A DNA stretch of 5,227 nt from Bacillota bacterium (lineage in GTDB: Bacteria > Bacillota > Clostridia > Lachnospirales > Lachnospiraceae). The notes beneath the pieces are model-generated. The model made no database searches, was not told the DNA's origin, and saw only the letters and a program-made list of their open reading frames with translations. Position numbers and translations under genes: made by a program. Positions 4,443-5,227 of this stretch are shown here, piece after piece. Each line of letters opens with the position of its first letter. The first letter of the stretch is position 1. The stretch spans positions 1 through 5,227 of the forward strand of contig JAEZKD010000069.1 in NCBI GenBank assembly GCA_023415655.1, given 5' to 3'.

Positions 4443-5227
4443 TTTACACCTTCTCTTGTATCCTCTAGAACAATTCCTTTCTCTAATAACAGATTACGAA
4501 TTTCATCTGCCTTAGCAAAATCCTTGTTCTTTCTTGCATTTTGACGATCCTGAATCAATTGTTCAATGTCTTCGTCTAGAATTTCTTCTTTTTTCGCAGT
4601 TTCCAATCCAAGTATATCACATAACAAAGTAATGTGGGATAGGATTTTTTCGATAAACTCTGCACTGCTATTGCTATTGGCATTCGTATTCGCTAATTTC
4701 ACCATCTCAAAGATTGCAGTAATTGCATCCGCAGTATTAAAGTCATCATCCATGACTTCCTCAAAGCGCTTTTTCAATGCTTCAAATTGTTCTAAAACTG
4801 CAGCTTCTTCTTTGGTCACCTTGGAATCGGTATCCTGTTTTTCTACTTTTACCTTCTGGATAAATTTTAAGGATTCCACTGCGGTCTGAATTCTCTCTAA
4901 ACCATTCTTGCAGGATTCAATGATTTCACGACTAAAGTTAATCGGACTTCTGTAGTGAACACTTAATAAGAAGAAACGCAATACTGCTGGTGCATATTCT
5001 GCAGTAATTTCACGAACTGTAAAGAAATTACCTTCGGATTTTGACATTTTCTTATTATCAACATTTAAAAATCCATTGTGCATCCAGTACTTTGCAAATT
5101 CCTTTCCTGTGCAGCATTCTGTCTGTGCTATTTCATTCTCATGGTGAGGGAAGATCAAATCTTCTCCACCAGCATGAATATCAATCTGTTCTCCAAGGTA
5201 TTTTTTACTCATTACGGAACACTCAAT
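4427..5227 (-). CDS. cysS: Cysteinyl-tRNA synthetase, C-terminal part (5' end beyond the window)
   Basis: This class I aminoacyl-tRNA synthetase charges tRNA-Cys. The frame is open to the window edge, and the five codons before the first visible ATG (5212) read IECSV, which joins MSKK as in the family motif, so that ATG is internal. About 266 C-terminal residues are visible. They contain the zinc-site cysteine of IECSVM, the zinc ligands in FPHHENEIAQ, and the KMSKS loop (KKMSKSEGN) that stabilises the adenylate transition state. The DALR-type helical tRNA-binding domain follows. The protein ends DTREGVKWKRA. The HIGH motif and the first zinc cysteine lie outside the window. The stop overlaps mrnC by 16 nt. 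Confidence 0.95.
   Translation of the reverse strand: MECSVMSKKYLGEQIDIHAGGEDLIFPHHENEIAQTECCTGKEFAKYWMHNGFLNVDNKKMSKSEGNFFTVREITAEYAPAVLRFFLLSVHYRSPINFSREIIESCKNGLERIQTAVESLKFIQKVKVEKQDTDSKVTKEEAAVLEQFEALKKRFEEVMDDDFNTADAITAIFEMVKLANTNANSNSSAEFIEKILSHITLLCDILGLETAKKEEILDEDIEQLIQDRQNARKNKDFAKADEIRNLLLEKGIVLEDTREGVKWKRA

Noticed and set aside
4566..4889. Plus-strand open frame of 107 codons
   Set aside because: It is antisense to the C-terminal part of cysS, and the hydrophobic look comes from complementing Lys/Glu-rich codons.

Overview
The window looks like a low-GC Firmicute of class Clostridia, most likely a Lachnospiraceae-type genome; this is an inference, and no species can be named. 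The support is a sporulation sigma factor H gene, the Firmicute gene order cysS-mrnC-rlmB-sigH, strong GGAGG ribosome binding sites and AT-rich intergenic DNA. Every credible gene lies on the minus strand, so transcription runs from high to low coordinates.

Right part (about 2355-5227) is housekeeping DNA. It holds the C-terminal half of cysteinyl-tRNA synthetase (cysS, cut by the window edge), mini-ribonuclease III (mrnC, 16-nt overlap with cysS), the 23S rRNA 2'-O-methyltransferase rlmB, and sigH. A tRNA-Thr(GGT) gene follows with its own likely promoter and a strong hairpin terminator. The block resembles the B. subtilis cluster cysS-mrnC-rlmB-yacP-sigH, but yacP is absent.

Middle and left part (about 128-2140) is a horizontally acquired, visibly more AT-rich defence cassette: a retron of the Ec86/St85 (type II-A) kind. 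In transcription order it has a promoter, an msr-msd non-coding RNA bounded by perfect 12-nt a1/a2 inverted repeats, an effector with a nucleoside-deoxyribosyltransferase-like domain and a probable winged-helix C-terminus, and a retron reverse transcriptase whose ATG overlaps the effector stop (ATGA). By analogy with the studied family, the RT would make a branched RNA-linked msDNA that, with the RT, holds the effector inactive until phage infection disturbs the complex.

Left edge (1-127) is the 5' end of an IS3-family (IS150-group-like) insertion sequence, with its terminal repeat and the first 23 codons of orfA. It sits inside the 3' end of the RT gene. RT codons 1-267 are native, and the last 11 codons before the stop come from the IS. 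All catalytic RT motifs remain, but the C-terminal thumb is lost. The notable discovery here is therefore a type II-A retron in a Clostridia-like genome, with clear ncRNA architecture and apparently damaged by a transposon.
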